Positions 42,482 to 51,417 of a DNA stretch of 64,000 bases are shown here, piece by piece. Location: contig CAVXCI010000001.1 of the NCBI GenBank assembly GCA_963760285.1, forward strand, positions 1,240,001 through 1,304,000. Reading direction: 5' to 3'. Below the pieces are notes generated by a model. The model did not search any database and was not told where the DNA came from. It worked only from the letters and a program-made list of their open reading frames with translations. How positions within the stretch are numbered: position 1 is the first letter of the stretch; every line of letters starts with the position of its first letter. The position numbers were made by a program, and so were the translations under genes. The stretch is from PALSA-278 sp963760285 (GTDB taxonomy: Bacteria; Acidobacteriota; Terriglobia; Acidiferrales; UBA7541).

Positions 42482-42748
42482 TTATTTCAGATAACTCCGC
42501 ACGATTTCAATCAGATCGTCCACGGCTTCTCCGGAAGACTTGGTTTTTCCCGGCATGTGATGACGGATGTGATCTTCCATCAGTTCCGCCATCAGGCTGT
42601 TGGTGGCGCCGCGCGCCGCCGATAGCCGCTGCAGAACGTCCACGCACGGGGCGTCGTCGTTCAGCGCGCGCAGAACGGCCTCCAGCTGCCCGATGATTTT
42701 CTTGGTGCGGTTAACCAGGTCGAGTTTTTCTCTCGAGATGTGCGACAT
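42482..42748 (-). CDS. CsoR/RcnR-family metal-sensing repressor
   Basis: 88-residue all-helical DNA-binding repressor. Candidate metal ligands are His3, Cys35, His60 and His64. This is the E. coli RcnR (nickel/cobalt) set and numbering; CsoR copper sensors have Cys-His-Cys. The core LSAARGATNSLMAELMEDHI is typical. A palindromic operator lies directly upstream, so it should repress itself. The expected efflux gene is not next to it. Which metal it senses is inferred. Confidence 0.85.
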   Translation of the reverse strand: MSHISREKLDLVNRTKKIIGQLEAVLRALNDDAPCVDVLQRLSAARGATNSLMAELMEDHIRHHMPGKTKSSGEAVDDLIEIVRSYLK

Positions 42749-42753
42749 TTTTC

Positions 42754-42780
42754 TTGACTACCCTAGGGGGGTATGGTATC
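42754..42780. promoter_or_regulatory. Operator and possible promoter of the metal repressor
   Basis: TACCCTAGGGGGGTA (42759-42773) is an AT-flanked G-tract palindrome of the CsoR/RcnR type. On the plus strand TTGACT (42754-42759) and TATGGTAT (42772-42779) are spaced like -35 and -10 boxes, pointing away from the repressor. So a divergent metal-controlled promoter is likely. The 300 bases it would drive (to 43081) hold only a 26-codon frame starting at 42832 (MEIQTQEPE), possibly a gene remnant; nothing else is seen. Confidence 0.7.
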
Positions 42781-43081
42781 AAAGACTCGGGCCATTTAGC
42801 GAGGTCCGCGGGAGAAAGAAAAACAGAACGCATGGAAATTCAAACCCAAGAACCAGAACCTCCGGGTAGCAACGACTCTCCTGGAACCCCGCAACCGGTG
42901 AGCATAGCATAGCGTAGACCGAAGTCCGCTTTCGCTCGCTTCGCGGGGAATTAGGAACCCGAACGAGTGGGAGCTTCGCAAGTATCTGCAAGATCCCACC
43001 TGATAAATATTGGCCTTAGCGACGCGAGACGTTTCCGGGCTCGATGGATGCGGGTGTGCGTGCCTAGCGAGGGAGACGAAT

Positions 43082-43330
43082 ATGATTAATTGCAAGAAAC
43101 ATTGTGAAAATTACGTGACGCGCCCTGGAGTGTATTGCGTCTGGACGCCGTTGCATGGCGGCGGAAAGTCCCCGCTCATTTCGATCTGGATCGATCCCGC
43201 CATGACGGGCTTCGAGCAACGGGAACGCGACGAGAACATCGGCCTCTCCGGTATCAACGACCTAACAATCGCCGAGCAGGCCGAGGATTGGCCGGCTTGC
43301 AGCGCTGCGTCCACATGGGTTGCGGTGTAG
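43082..43330 (+). CDS. Small hypothetical protein, 82 aa
   Basis: Not recognised. ATG at 43082 with GAGGGAG upstream. MINCKKHCENYVTRPGVYCV then WTPLHGGGKSPLISIWID. Four Cys; no membrane segment. The stop lies 3 bp before the porin GTG start, so co-translation is possible. Codon use is mixed, and it could be a chance frame. Confidence 0.45.
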   Translation: MINCKKHCENYVTRPGVYCVWTPLHGGGKSPLISIWIDPAMTGFEQRERDENIGLSGINDLTIAEQAEDWPACSAASTWVAV

Positions 43331-43333
43331 CCG

Positions 43334-44950
43334 GTGAATATTCGCGACAATGTAAGCCACGCCTGCGCGCTTGACGGCACCAGCTACTTAATTCCCTTGT
43401 ACATTCTAGTCCTGCGGAAATTGAGGCCTACAACGCGACTGGGATGTTTGTGGCTGGCAGTGGTGTGTCCTCTGGCCGTGCGCGCGCAAAATCCCTCCAA
43501 CGCGGCGACCGGCCAATTGGTATCGCAAACCCCGGATAATGTGCTCAACTCCACGCAATCGGTAACCGCATTGCAAAACGGCGATTCGCAGCAAAATCCA
43601 CCCGCATCGCCGCCCGCGACCCCCGACAATGCCACTCCCGCTGTGGCGGCTATCGCACAGGACGTGAATCCAATCAACCAAACCTGGAATCTCCACGCTC
43701 AAGTCACCGAAACTGTGCAGGGCGACCCCGGTTTTCCCGCCCAATATTCGGGTCTGAATAGTTTGAACAGCAACGGCGAAGTTCAGCAAACATTTACATC
43801 GGACCTGTTTTTCGGTGCACGGCTATGGCAACGCGGCGAAATACATGCAGACGGATTGATGTGGCAAGGCTACGGTCTGAGCCACACAGAGGGCATCGAA
43901 GCATTTCCCAATGGCGATGCGTTCAAGCTCGGCACCACAATTCCCCATTTCATGTTTGCACACCTGTTTATCCGCGAAACTATCGGCTTGGGAGGCAAAC
44001 AAGAGTCCGTAACAGATGGCCCTCTGACACTCGCAGGCAAGCAGGACATCTCCCGGCTAACTGTCACTCTCGGTCGGTTTACTCCCACGGACATTTTCGA
44101 CCACAACGTTTACGCACAAGATCCGCATACTCAATTCTTGAATTGGGCGATGAATACTAATCTTGCGTGGGATTTTCCGTCCGATAGCGTCGGGTACACC
44201 ACCGGAATTGCTGTGGAGTTAAACCAGCCGAAATGGAGCCTGCGTTCTGGATTTTTCCAAGTGCCGTTTACCAAGAACGGGTTCACAGCTGACGACCAAG
44301 TTCTCATGTGGCCCCCTGAAGGAAGCAACGGCCCGTTTCTCCGTTCTTGGGGGACAGTGACGGAGTTCGAGCGCCGCTACGATGCCCGCACTCATCCGGG
44401 TGCAATTCGGCTTCTGGCTTGGCTAAATGAAGCTCACATGATTAGTTACCGGGAAGCGACTCTCATTTTAAGGGCTGACGGTCCAGGAGCGGACCTCTCG
44501 GCAGCCCGCGCTTACCGCCATAAGTACGGTTTCGGCTTGAATTGGGAACAAGAGCTTGCGAAGGACGTCGGCGTGTTCTCTCGCCTCGGCTGGAATGATG
44601 GGCAAACAGAAGGGTGGATGTACACCGACGCGAATTGGACGGCATCGTTCGGGGTGAGCGCTAACGGTGCAGCTTGGCGACGGACCAACGACAGCCTCGG
44701 ACTCGCCTTTGTCACAAGTGGTGCGTCGAACAGCGCCCAACAATATCTTGAGGCAGGCGGCACGGACATAGTTGACGGTGACGGCAACTTGACTTATGGG
44801 AGCGAGAAGGTTATGGAAGTCTACTACAATTTCCAAATTTGGAAAGCTGTTCACGCAACTGTGGATTATGAATTTGTTGATAATCCGGCATTCAACCGTG
44901 CCCGGGGTCCGGTGTCAGTCCTCGGTATTAGATTTCATTGGCAATTTTGA
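43334..44950 (+). CDS. OprB-like carbohydrate-selective porin (1)
   Basis: 538 residues from GTG 43334; an N-terminal hydrophobic stretch (RLGCLWLAVVCPLAVRAQ) is the probable signal peptide, so the true start may be nearer it. A Gln/Asn/Pro-rich linker (NGDSQQNPPASPPATPDN) leads to the porin domain with alternating strands: LWQRGEIHADGLMWQGYGL, QDISRLTVTLGRFTPTDIF, KYGFGLNWEQELAKDVGVFS and the final GPVSVLGIRFHWQF with terminal Phe. OprB porins pass sugars across the outer membrane. Lower GC than most neighbours. Confidence 0.85.
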   Translation: MNIRDNVSHACALDGTSYLIPLYILVLRKLRPTTRLGCLWLAVVCPLAVRAQNPSNAATGQLVSQTPDNVLNSTQSVTALQNGDSQQNPPASPPATPDNATPAVAAIAQDVNPINQTWNLHAQVTETVQGDPGFPAQYSGLNSLNSNGEVQQTFTSDLFFGARLWQRGEIHADGLMWQGYGLSHTEGIEAFPNGDAFKLGTTIPHFMFAHLFIRETIGLGGKQESVTDGPLTLAGKQDISRLTVTLGRFTPTDIFDHNVYAQDPHTQFLNWAMNTNLAWDFPSDSVGYTTGIAVELNQPKWSLRSGFFQVPFTKNGFTADDQVLMWPPEGSNGPFLRSWGTVTEFERRYDARTHPGAIRLLAWLNEAHMISYREATLILRADGPGADLSAARAYRHKYGFGLNWEQELAKDVGVFSRLGWNDGQTEGWMYTDANWTASFGVSANGAAWRRTNDSLGLAFVTSGASNSAQQYLEAGGTDIVDGDGNLTYGSEKVMEVYYNFQIWKAVHATVDYEFVDNPAFNRARGPVSVLGIRFHWQF

Positions 44951-44995
44951 AATAACACGGAATAAGGGAGTCAACTGTATAATTCCCGTTAATTC

Positions 44996-46657
44996 ATGGG
45001 TTCCGCAGATTGCCATACCGTCCAGCGCACCCCACTGGCGACGACGCTGCCCGCCCGCCGGATCGAAATCCGCTTTGGAGGATTCGACCTGCCCGATTTC
45101 TTCGGTTTGAATTCCAGCGGCAGCGACAGCCATAAGCTGGGCGCTGCGGCGCTGTTTCTGTGCGCGGTACTGGCATGCTCGCCAGGGGCACGCGCGCAAA
45201 TCACTCCCAACGTATCGGTCAGCCAGATGGCATCTCAAACCTCGGATAATTCACTCAGCGCCCTGCAATCGGCGACCGCATTGCAAAACGGCGATTCGCC
45301 GCAAAACCCGCCAGCCACGCCGCAGGCTACGCAGTCGCCTACCCCCGACAATTCCGCTCCCGCCGCGCCAGATGAATCACCCGTCACCATGTTTCCTCAC
45401 TCGGACACTGCGCGCTGGTGGATTTCCGGCCAGGGCAATATTGTTTTTCAGTGGTATCCATCATTCCCCGCGGCCTATTCCGGCGCGCACAGCTTTGGCC
45501 CGCAGGCCGAAGACGCCACTTCGCGCGTCTACACGCTCTACACCGGCTATGAACTGACGCACTCCACGGAAGTTTTCGCGGACATTGAATCCGCCGGCGG
45601 CCTGGGTCTAAGCGACGCCTTCGGCCTGGCGGGCTTCACCAATCTGGACGTGGTGCGCAATCCCTCGCTGGGCAGCGCGCCGTATCTCGCGCGGCTGATG
45701 ATTCGCCAGATCATTTCCCTCAGTGACGAAAAAGTTTCCGTCCAGCGCACCCCGCTGGCGCTGGCTACTTCGCTCCCCGCGCGTCGCATCGAGATTCGCG
45801 CCGGCAAATTCGGCATGGTGGATTTTTTCGATCTGAATTCCGGCGGCAGCGACAGCCATCTGCAATTCCTCAACTGGACGGTGGACAACAACGGCGCGTA
45901 CGACTACGCCGCCAACACGCGCGGCTATACCGACGGCGTCATCCTCGAATACGACGACCACAATTTTTCCGCACGCTTCGCCGAAGCCCTCATGCCCAAA
46001 GTCGCCAATGGCATCCAGCTGGACGCCGACGTCGCCCGCGCCCGCGCCGAAAATCTGGAATTTGACTACACCGGAAATTTTTTGCCAGACCGTACGGGCA
46101 CGATTCGCTTTCTCAGTTACGCCAACCACGCCGACATGGGCGACTACCGCGAGGCCATCAACAATTTTCTCAATAGCGGAGGCCAGCAGCAGGTCCCGGA
46201 CATCACCACCACGCGCCAGCAGGGCCGCGTGAAATACGGCTTCGGCGTCAGCGCCGAGCAGCAGCTTTGGCCGCATCTGCAATTTTTCGGACGCTGGGGA
46301 TGGAACGAGGGGCGTCACGAATCGTTTGCTTACACCGAAGTGAACCAGGCGCTGGAGCTTGGCGCGGCCTTCACCGATATTCCCCGCCGCAAAAATGACC
46401 ACGCCGGTTTCGCGTTTTCGCAGAACGCCATTTCCGGCGACCATCGCCGCTATCTGGCGCTTGGCGGCCTTGGATTTCTCCTCGGCGATGGCGGCCTGGA
46501 TTACGCCCGCGAGGAAATCACCGAGGGCTACTACACGCTGCACGTCTGGCGCGGCGCTTTCGCCACTTTCGATTTGCAGCGCATCTGGAATCCCGGCTAT
46601 AACCAGGCCCGCGGCCCCGTCATCGTCCCCACCCTCCGCGCCCACGTCGATTTTTAG
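44996..46657 (+). CDS. OprB-like carbohydrate-selective porin (2), chimeric 5' end
   Basis: 553 residues as read from ATG 44996. The first 43 or so are not a signal peptide: RTPLATTLPARRIEIRFGGF matches an internal strand of the same protein (RTPLALATSLPARRIEIRAG). After the shared GSDSH the frame runs directly into a hydrophobic segment LGAAALFLCAVLACSPGARA, the real signal peptide. A TTG or other start near 45107 may be used. Domain features match porin 1, including a shared ALQNGDSxQNPPA linker and final HVDF. Probably functional if started internally. Confidence 0.8.
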   Translation: MGSADCHTVQRTPLATTLPARRIEIRFGGFDLPDFFGLNSSGSDSHKLGAAALFLCAVLACSPGARAQITPNVSVSQMASQTSDNSLSALQSATALQNGDSPQNPPATPQATQSPTPDNSAPAAPDESPVTMFPHSDTARWWISGQGNIVFQWYPSFPAAYSGAHSFGPQAEDATSRVYTLYTGYELTHSTEVFADIESAGGLGLSDAFGLAGFTNLDVVRNPSLGSAPYLARLMIRQIISLSDEKVSVQRTPLALATSLPARRIEIRAGKFGMVDFFDLNSGGSDSHLQFLNWTVDNNGAYDYAANTRGYTDGVILEYDDHNFSARFAEALMPKVANGIQLDADVARARAENLEFDYTGNFLPDRTGTIRFLSYANHADMGDYREAINNFLNSGGQQQVPDITTTRQQGRVKYGFGVSAEQQLWPHLQFFGRWGWNEGRHESFAYTEVNQALELGAAFTDIPRRKNDHAGFAFSQNAISGDHRRYLALGGLGFLLGDGGLDYAREEITEGYYTLHVWRGAFATFDLQRIWNPGYNQARGPVIVPTLRAHVDF

Positions 46658-46708
46658 CGCCTGCTCTGTGTCCAGCGGATGGCGACGATTTCAATGGGAT
46701 ACGCCGCA

Positions 46709-47602
46709 CTACCGTCGCGTGGATTGTTTCACAGGGCCCTTTAAGAACTGAAAAATCTTATAGCCATTTGTGAAAAGCTCGCTTTCGAAGCGCCATCGTT
46801 CCTTCCCAGAATCCTCAATAGCCAGTTCCTTTTCAAGGATCTGGCCGATGGCACCCGCTCCAGAACGACCGTATATATCACTAGCCGGGAATGTTTCCTC
46901 AGCAGTTTGCACCCCTGAAAAATACAGCTTCCTGAATGGCATGGAGGCTATTGTGTATTGAATTTTGTATTGATCCTCATCGATGAAGCTCCCCTCATCC
47001 CCTGCAGCTTTGTTGTAAACGATCAGCGCACACGGCAGGACATGCATCTCTGCGTATCTCCTGAGAGACGCCTCATACGAGGCCCCAAATAACGGGGCAA
47101 GATTTAGGACCGTTTGAATGGACATGTCCGAGCTCAGAGCCCGCTCCGCAAAAGTCCTTCCTTGAAACAAGAGGTCCGCAGCAAACCTGTTGGCCTCGCG
47201 CTCAAACCGGGATTTTGTCCACCAACTCAGCGTTTGATCGCTGTCGAAAAAAATCTTCGAATTGTGTTCCGGCAAAACGCAGTGGGCGATCTCGTGAAAA
47301 ATGCTGAACCTCTTGCGCTTTACACCCATGCCGCTTTGTGTGGCCACCACCCTCTCCGCCAAGTGCAGCGCCGCGCGAAGTTCCCCAGGCGGTTTGGTAG
47401 ACGTATCCCTGAAGTCCATTTCCTTTGTGAAATCGAATGTCATTTGTTCCAGCCCAAGGAAGCTAAGGAGTTTGCTTTCGTTGGTTGGCAGTTGCCCGGC
47501 CGCACCCGCCTCTACCAATAATGTCTCCAGAATCTCCTCATGCGAAATACTGTCTTCAGGTTTTGCCGCTGCGTGAAGTTTTGTCGGCATTCCTTCTCTC
47601 AC
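46709..47602 (-). CDS. ImmA/IrrE-family metallopeptidase
   Basis: 297 residues (GTG at 47602; ATG at 47590 is an alternative). Zinc motif FHEIAHCVLP gives His103, Glu104 and His107, with EREANRFAADLLF as the third-ligand helix. These proteases cleave cognate repressors in mobile elements and radiation-response systems. It overlaps the XRE gene by 47 bp, so the two are translated together and XRE is the likely target or partner. The C-terminal 130 residues have no domain I recognise. Confidence 0.9.
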   Translation of the reverse strand: MREGMPTKLHAAAKPEDSISHEEILETLLVEAGAAGQLPTNESKLLSFLGLEQMTFDFTKEMDFRDTSTKPPGELRAALHLAERVVATQSGMGVKRKRFSIFHEIAHCVLPEHNSKIFFDSDQTLSWWTKSRFEREANRFAADLLFQGRTFAERALSSDMSIQTVLNLAPLFGASYEASLRRYAEMHVLPCALIVYNKAAGDEGSFIDEDQYKIQYTIASMPFRKLYFSGVQTAEETFPASDIYGRSGAGAIGQILEKELAIEDSGKERWRFESELFTNGYKIFQFLKGPVKQSTRR

Positions 47603-47936
47603 GTATCTTTTTCGTGAACTGCTTCTTGGTTTCTTCAGGGTAGCTGGGAGGGGCGTACGTCGCTATGGTTTCCTCGGCGCCGGATTGACTGTGTACAAGG
47701 CGGAGCCAAGCACTCGCCGAGCCGCTCGGCTTCATGTCCGTTGCCGTCGATGCATAAAAATAGGCCAAAGGAACGCCATAGTAATCTGCCAGCTTCTTCA
47801 GTACGGTGCCCCGAGGGATGGAATCTTGGTTCTCCAATGTCGAGAGAGTCGTAACCGGCATTTGAAGATCTGCAGCAATTTCCCGCTGCGCGCGATCACC
47901 TCGCAGGCGACGGAGAAGAGGGCCGAATCTCACCAT
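47556..47936 (-). CDS. XRE-family HTH transcriptional regulator
   Basis: 126 residues, ATG at 47934-47936 after GGGAGG. The helix-turn-helix is LLRRLRGDRAQREIAADLQM PVTTLSTLENQDSIPRGTVL, followed by KLADYYGVPLAYFYAS. The C-terminal half is polar and basic (KKQFTKKIRERRNADKTSRS). It is paired with the ImmA/IrrE protease, a layout typical of integrative elements and stress switches. Divergent from the HNH gene, whose promoter it may control. Confidence 0.9.
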   Translation of the reverse strand: MVRFGPLLRRLRGDRAQREIAADLQMPVTTLSTLENQDSIPRGTVLKKLADYYGVPLAYFYASTATDMKPSGSASAWLRLVHSQSGAEETIATYAPPSYPEETKKQFTKKIRERRNADKTSRSGKT

Positions 47937-48094
47937 GAAGGCCTCCCGAGGTCAGACAGTCCCGCCACGGGAATGATTCTCCCATAGTTCAAGGGCTGCT
48001 TGCTCAAAAGATTGTATACGAAAAATACGTTTATATCCCAATTTTCCGCTTGCACTACGGTGATGTTCGTAGTACAAGAATCGAGGAGGGGACG

Positions 48095-48451
48095 ATGGCA
48101 AATTTAAGGGAGGCAATGGCGATGCAAACAATACAAAGACGTAAGAACACAAAGAGCGCGGGCGGTTCCTTCGACGACATGACAATCGAACTTGTGTGGC
48201 GGAAGGCGAGGATCGTGCAGGGGGTGGATCCAAACTTCCGTCGTATGGACGCTGGCGGGGCGTGGATTGACCGGCATGCATACGGTGACCAAGCCCACAA
48301 TGGCCCCGGTTGGGAGATCGACCATATTCGCCCAGTCGCAAAGGGCGGCGCGGACGATCTATTGAATCTCCAACCGCTGCAATGGGAAAACAACCGGGCA
48401 AAGGGAGACGACTGGCCGAACTGGACCTGTCCTGTTCACGCTGCCCGCTGA
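48095..48451 (+). CDS. HNH endonuclease
   Basis: 118 residues from ATG 48095, with GAGGAGGGG upstream. HNH motif: GPGWEIDHIRPVAKGG (Asp76, His77), DDLLNLQPLQWENNRAKGDD with Asn91 and the late Asn/His-like ligand, and a Cys near the end. N-terminal 50 residues are basic. Small HNH enzymes of this sort are found in phages and restriction loci. It is the first of three rightward genes in the 46.7-49.1 kb island, and diverges from XRE. Confidence 0.88.
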   Translation: MANLREAMAMQTIQRRKNTKSAGGSFDDMTIELVWRKARIVQGVDPNFRRMDAGGAWIDRHAYGDQAHNGPGWEIDHIRPVAKGGADDLLNLQPLQWENNRAKGDDWPNWTCPVHAAR

Positions 48452-48463
48452 GGTGCAATCACC

Positions 48464-48820
48464 GTGCCGACCTCAAGGCAACACCTAATGATTGGATCTA
48501 CGGCTGGAGCGGTCGGATGGATCCTGTTCTGTCGGATGACTGAACAGCGCGTCCAATTTGGCGACCTCATCGTTTCGGCTGGACTTGGCGCTTTGGGAAG
48601 CATGCTGCCCGACATGCTCGAACCAGCCACGAACCCCAGTCACCGTCAGTTTTTCCATAGCTGGGTCACGGCAGCTCTTCTCGCAAGAGCAAACCTTTGG
48701 ATTTCGCAAGACCAGAGCATACCTGCGGAAACCAAGGATATATTCACATTTATTTCGGCGGGCTATTTAAGCCATCTGTTAGCGGACGGACAATCACCAA
48801 AAGGTTTGCCCATTATCTAA
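48464..48820 (+). CDS. YdjM-like (DUF457) membrane-associated hydrolase
   Basis: 118 residues, GTG start 48464, 12 bp after the HNH gene. Metal-ligand pattern of the YdjM/DUF457 family: RQHLMIGSTAGAVGWILFC, GALGSMLPDMLEP, NPSHRQFFHSWVTAALLA and GYLSHLLADGQSPKGLP. Several hydrophobic helices. Members are annotated as metal-dependent hydrolases, and E. coli YdjM is LexA regulated; a role here is unknown. Confidence 0.85.
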   Translation: MPTSRQHLMIGSTAGAVGWILFCRMTEQRVQFGDLIVSAGLGALGSMLPDMLEPATNPSHRQFFHSWVTAALLARANLWISQDQSIPAETKDIFTFISAGYLSHLLADGQSPKGLPII

Positions 48821-48841
48821 ACTTTCTTGAGGAGAATTCTT

Positions 48842-49057
48842 ATGGAAAAATATTGCGATAGAGGAATTGATGACCGCTGCCGGGATGAAAATGGCAGGAT
48901 CAGGGCCAAGCGTGGGGATACGCTCATCGGCACTTTGCGGCAAGAGTATGGAGACGGCTTTGCGCCCGGTGTAAGAAGTGATATGCGTCTAGATTCGCTC
49001 TTGCAGCGAAGGGGCTTCACTTCACTATCCGACTACTTGCAGCATCGCAGAAGGTAG
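48842..49057 (+). CDS. Hypothetical small protein, 71 aa
   Basis: ATG 48842 after GAGGAG. A charged, Arg-rich protein (CDRGIDDRCRDENGRIRAKR, GDTLIGTLRQEYGDGFAPGV, then SLLQRRGFTSLSDYLQHRRR). No domain recognised. 21 bp after the YdjM-like gene, so likely in its transcript. The central RGDTLIGTLRQEYG recalls DUF-type phage proteins, but I will not name one. Confidence 0.65.
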   Translation: MEKYCDRGIDDRCRDENGRIRAKRGDTLIGTLRQEYGDGFAPGVRSDMRLDSLLQRRGFTSLSDYLQHRRR

Positions 49058-49155
49058 CAATTCAGCGCCGCATGATTGTCTGAAACCTACCCACCCCCAT
49101 TTCAGGCTAAAATAGCTGTGTCCTGAGCGGGGGGGCGCGTTTCCCGGCAATTTCC

Positions 49156-50201
49156 ATGGCGCTGAAGACGACAATCCGGCGACGGTTACTGGCGGCGCAT
49201 CGCGCGCTGCGCGACTGGAAATTTGTGGCCAAAGGACTGCTCTCCACGCGGCATCCGCTGCTGGCGCACATCATTCCCACGCGCCGCTGCAATCTGGCCT
49301 GCACCTATTGCAACGAATTCGACGACCACTCCGATCCCGTGCCGCTGGAGGAAATGTTCCGCCGCATTGACCGCCTGGGCGAAATGGGGACCAGCATCGT
49401 CACCATCAGCGGCGGCGAACCGCTGCTGCATCCCGAACTCGACGACATCATCCGCCGCATCCGCAAAAACGGCATGATCGCCGGGCTGATCACCAACGGC
49501 TATCTGCTGGTGGCCGAAGCGCATCCAGCGGCTGAACCGCGCCGGCCTGGAATACCTGCAAATCAGCATTGATAACGTGATGCCCGACGACGTCTCCAAA
49601 AAGAGCCTGAAGGTGCTGGACAAAAAACTGGAGATGCTCGCCGAGCACGCCGATTTTCACGTCAACATCAATTCCGTGCTGGGCAGCGGCGTGAACCAGT
49701 CCGGAGGACGCGCTGCGCGTGGCCCATCGCGCCGTCGAACTGGGTTTCACCTCCACGGTGGGCATCATCCACGACGGCAGCGGACAGTTGCAGCCGCTCT
49801 CGGCCCGCGCGAGCAGGCCATCTTCGATGAGATCATGTCGCTAGGACAAGAAGCTCTTTCGCCAAGCTCAACAAATTTCAGCAGAACATCGCCCGCGGAC
49901 AGGAAAACACTGGCGCTGCCGCGCCGGCTCGCGCTACCTCTATATCTGCGAGGACGGGCTGGTGCACTACTGCTCGCAGCAGCGCGGCTATCCCGGCATT
50001 CCGATCGCGGAATACACCGCCGAACACCGCCGCCGCGAATTTTATACGCACAAATCGTGCGCGCCGCGGTGCACGGTTTCCTGCGTCCACCAAGTGGCCG
50101 CCATGGACAACTGGCGCGCGCCACAGACATTTGAATCGCACGACGCGCCGCCGATTTCTTCGCCGCTGGTGCAGTTGACCGGCCCGCAGCCGCGTCGCTA
50201 G
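49156..50201 (+). pseudogene. Radical SAM protein with SPASM-like end, broken by several frameshifts
   Basis: The first frame (from ATG 49156) has the SAM motif RRCNLACTYCNEF with Cys45, Cys49 and Cys52, SGGEPLLHPELDDIIRRI and ITNGYL. Then the reading frame changes near 49520 (extra G), 49700 (extra T), 49801 (one base missing), about 49855-49870, and 49911 (one base missing). Homology resumes after each: EYLQISIDNV, HRAVELGFTSTVGIIHDGS, EQAIFDEIMS, SRYLYICEDGLVHYCSQQ and CAPRCTVSCVHQ (the Cys-rich C-terminal cluster binding auxiliary FeS). Either sequence error or recent decay. Function of the intact enzyme unknown. Confidence 0.85.
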
Positions 50202-50267
50202 ATATTCGCCTTGCTTTCCCCCATCCATACTTCGCGTTAGAGTGTGTGCAGTTGCCCGCGCCGGGCC

Positions 50268-51376
50268 ATGAAGCTCGCGCGAGCCGAGGGGGCAGAGCCT
50301 CTTGTCAACAGAACGATTGTCTGGGTAATTCTGGTCGCCGCGGCGCTTGTGGGTTTGCGCTTTTTTGTTGCCGCGATGGGCGCAGCGCAACGCCCGCCAG
50401 CTCCGCGAACAGGAAGAGCGTTCGCAAAATTCGCTGGCGCAGTTCCGCGAAGAGGTCAGCCGCGAACTGGCGCGCTTGAACACCTCGTTGCTCACTGGCG
50501 TCACCAGCTCCGGCCAGATGATTGCCGATGCGCAAAAGAACATGGCGGAGCAGTTGCAAGGGTCGCAGCCAGATGCTACAGCGGCTCAGCGAACAACTCG
50601 GCGCGGTGCAGCAGGCCGGCCGGGATATTTCCAACAGCTCGCAGATGCTGCAAACCGTCCTGGGCGGCGTGAAAACGCGCGGCATCCTGGGCGAAGTGGC
50701 GCTGGAACGCCTGCTCGCCGACGCTCTGGAAAAAGAAGCCTACGAGCGGCAATACCGCTTCACCAGCGGCGAAGTTGTGGACACCGTGGTCCACGTCGGC
50801 GATCACTTGCTGCCCGTGGATTCAAAATTCCCGCTGGAAGCTTACCGGCGGGTGATGGATGGCGGCGACGGCGCGCGCAAGGAGTTTGTGCAGGCGGTGC
50901 GCAAGCATGCCGATTCCATCGCGCAGAAATATATCCGTCCCCAGGACGGCACCACGGATTTCGCCATGATGTTTGTTCCCTCCGAGGGCGTCTATTACGA
51001 ATTGCTCACCAGCGAGGATGAAAAAATCGGCGGCTTGGCGGAATACTGCCGCAACAAGCAGGTTTTTCCCGTTTCTCCCAACACTTTTTACGCCTGCCTG
51101 CTGGCCATTCTGATTGGCCAGCGGGGAATGAAGCTGGCGGAAAACACGCGGCAATTGTTGGGGCAGGTTGACGGGCTGCAAAAAGAAATGGAGATCTTTG
51201 CCGCGTCCTTCGGAAAACTGGGCACGCACCTACGAAACGCGCGGAACAACTATGAAGACGCGGAAGAACAGCTCAAACAGGTCCAGCACGATGTGGAGCG
51301 CCTGGGCGCGATTTCACTTTCCAGCGGCGATGCCGCGCCCCATCCAGCGTTGGGAGCCGGAACACCCGAGAAGTAA
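50268..51376 (+). pseudogene. rmuC: DNA recombination protein RmuC, frameshifted
   Basis: RmuC family, a membrane-anchored coiled-coil with a nuclease-like domain. The N-terminal helix (VILVAAALVGLRFF) is in one frame; near a T6 run at 50361-50366 the frame changes to QRNARQLREQEERSQNSLAQ, and about 50571 it changes again to MLQRLSEQLGAVQQAG. From there to 51376 it is continuous: TRGILGEVALERLLADALEK, VHVGDHLLPVDSKFPLEAY, PQDGTTDFAMMFVPSEGVYY, QKEMEIFAASFGKLGTHLRN. The conserved RmuC core is intact. Both frameshifts lie at or near short repeats, so sequencing error is likely. Confidence 0.85.
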
Positions 51377-51417
51377 CGGCCCATCAGCCCGCGCATAGAA
51401 GCGCGAGACGGACCGGC

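Noticed and set aside
45608..46645. Long leftward open frame antisense to the second porin
   Set aside because: Shadow frame; the porin on the plus strand has clear family sequence.
49156..51376. Several short separate genes from the fragmented frames
   Set aside because: The frames join into one radical SAM gene and one rmuC with continuous family sequence, so they are frameshifted single genes.
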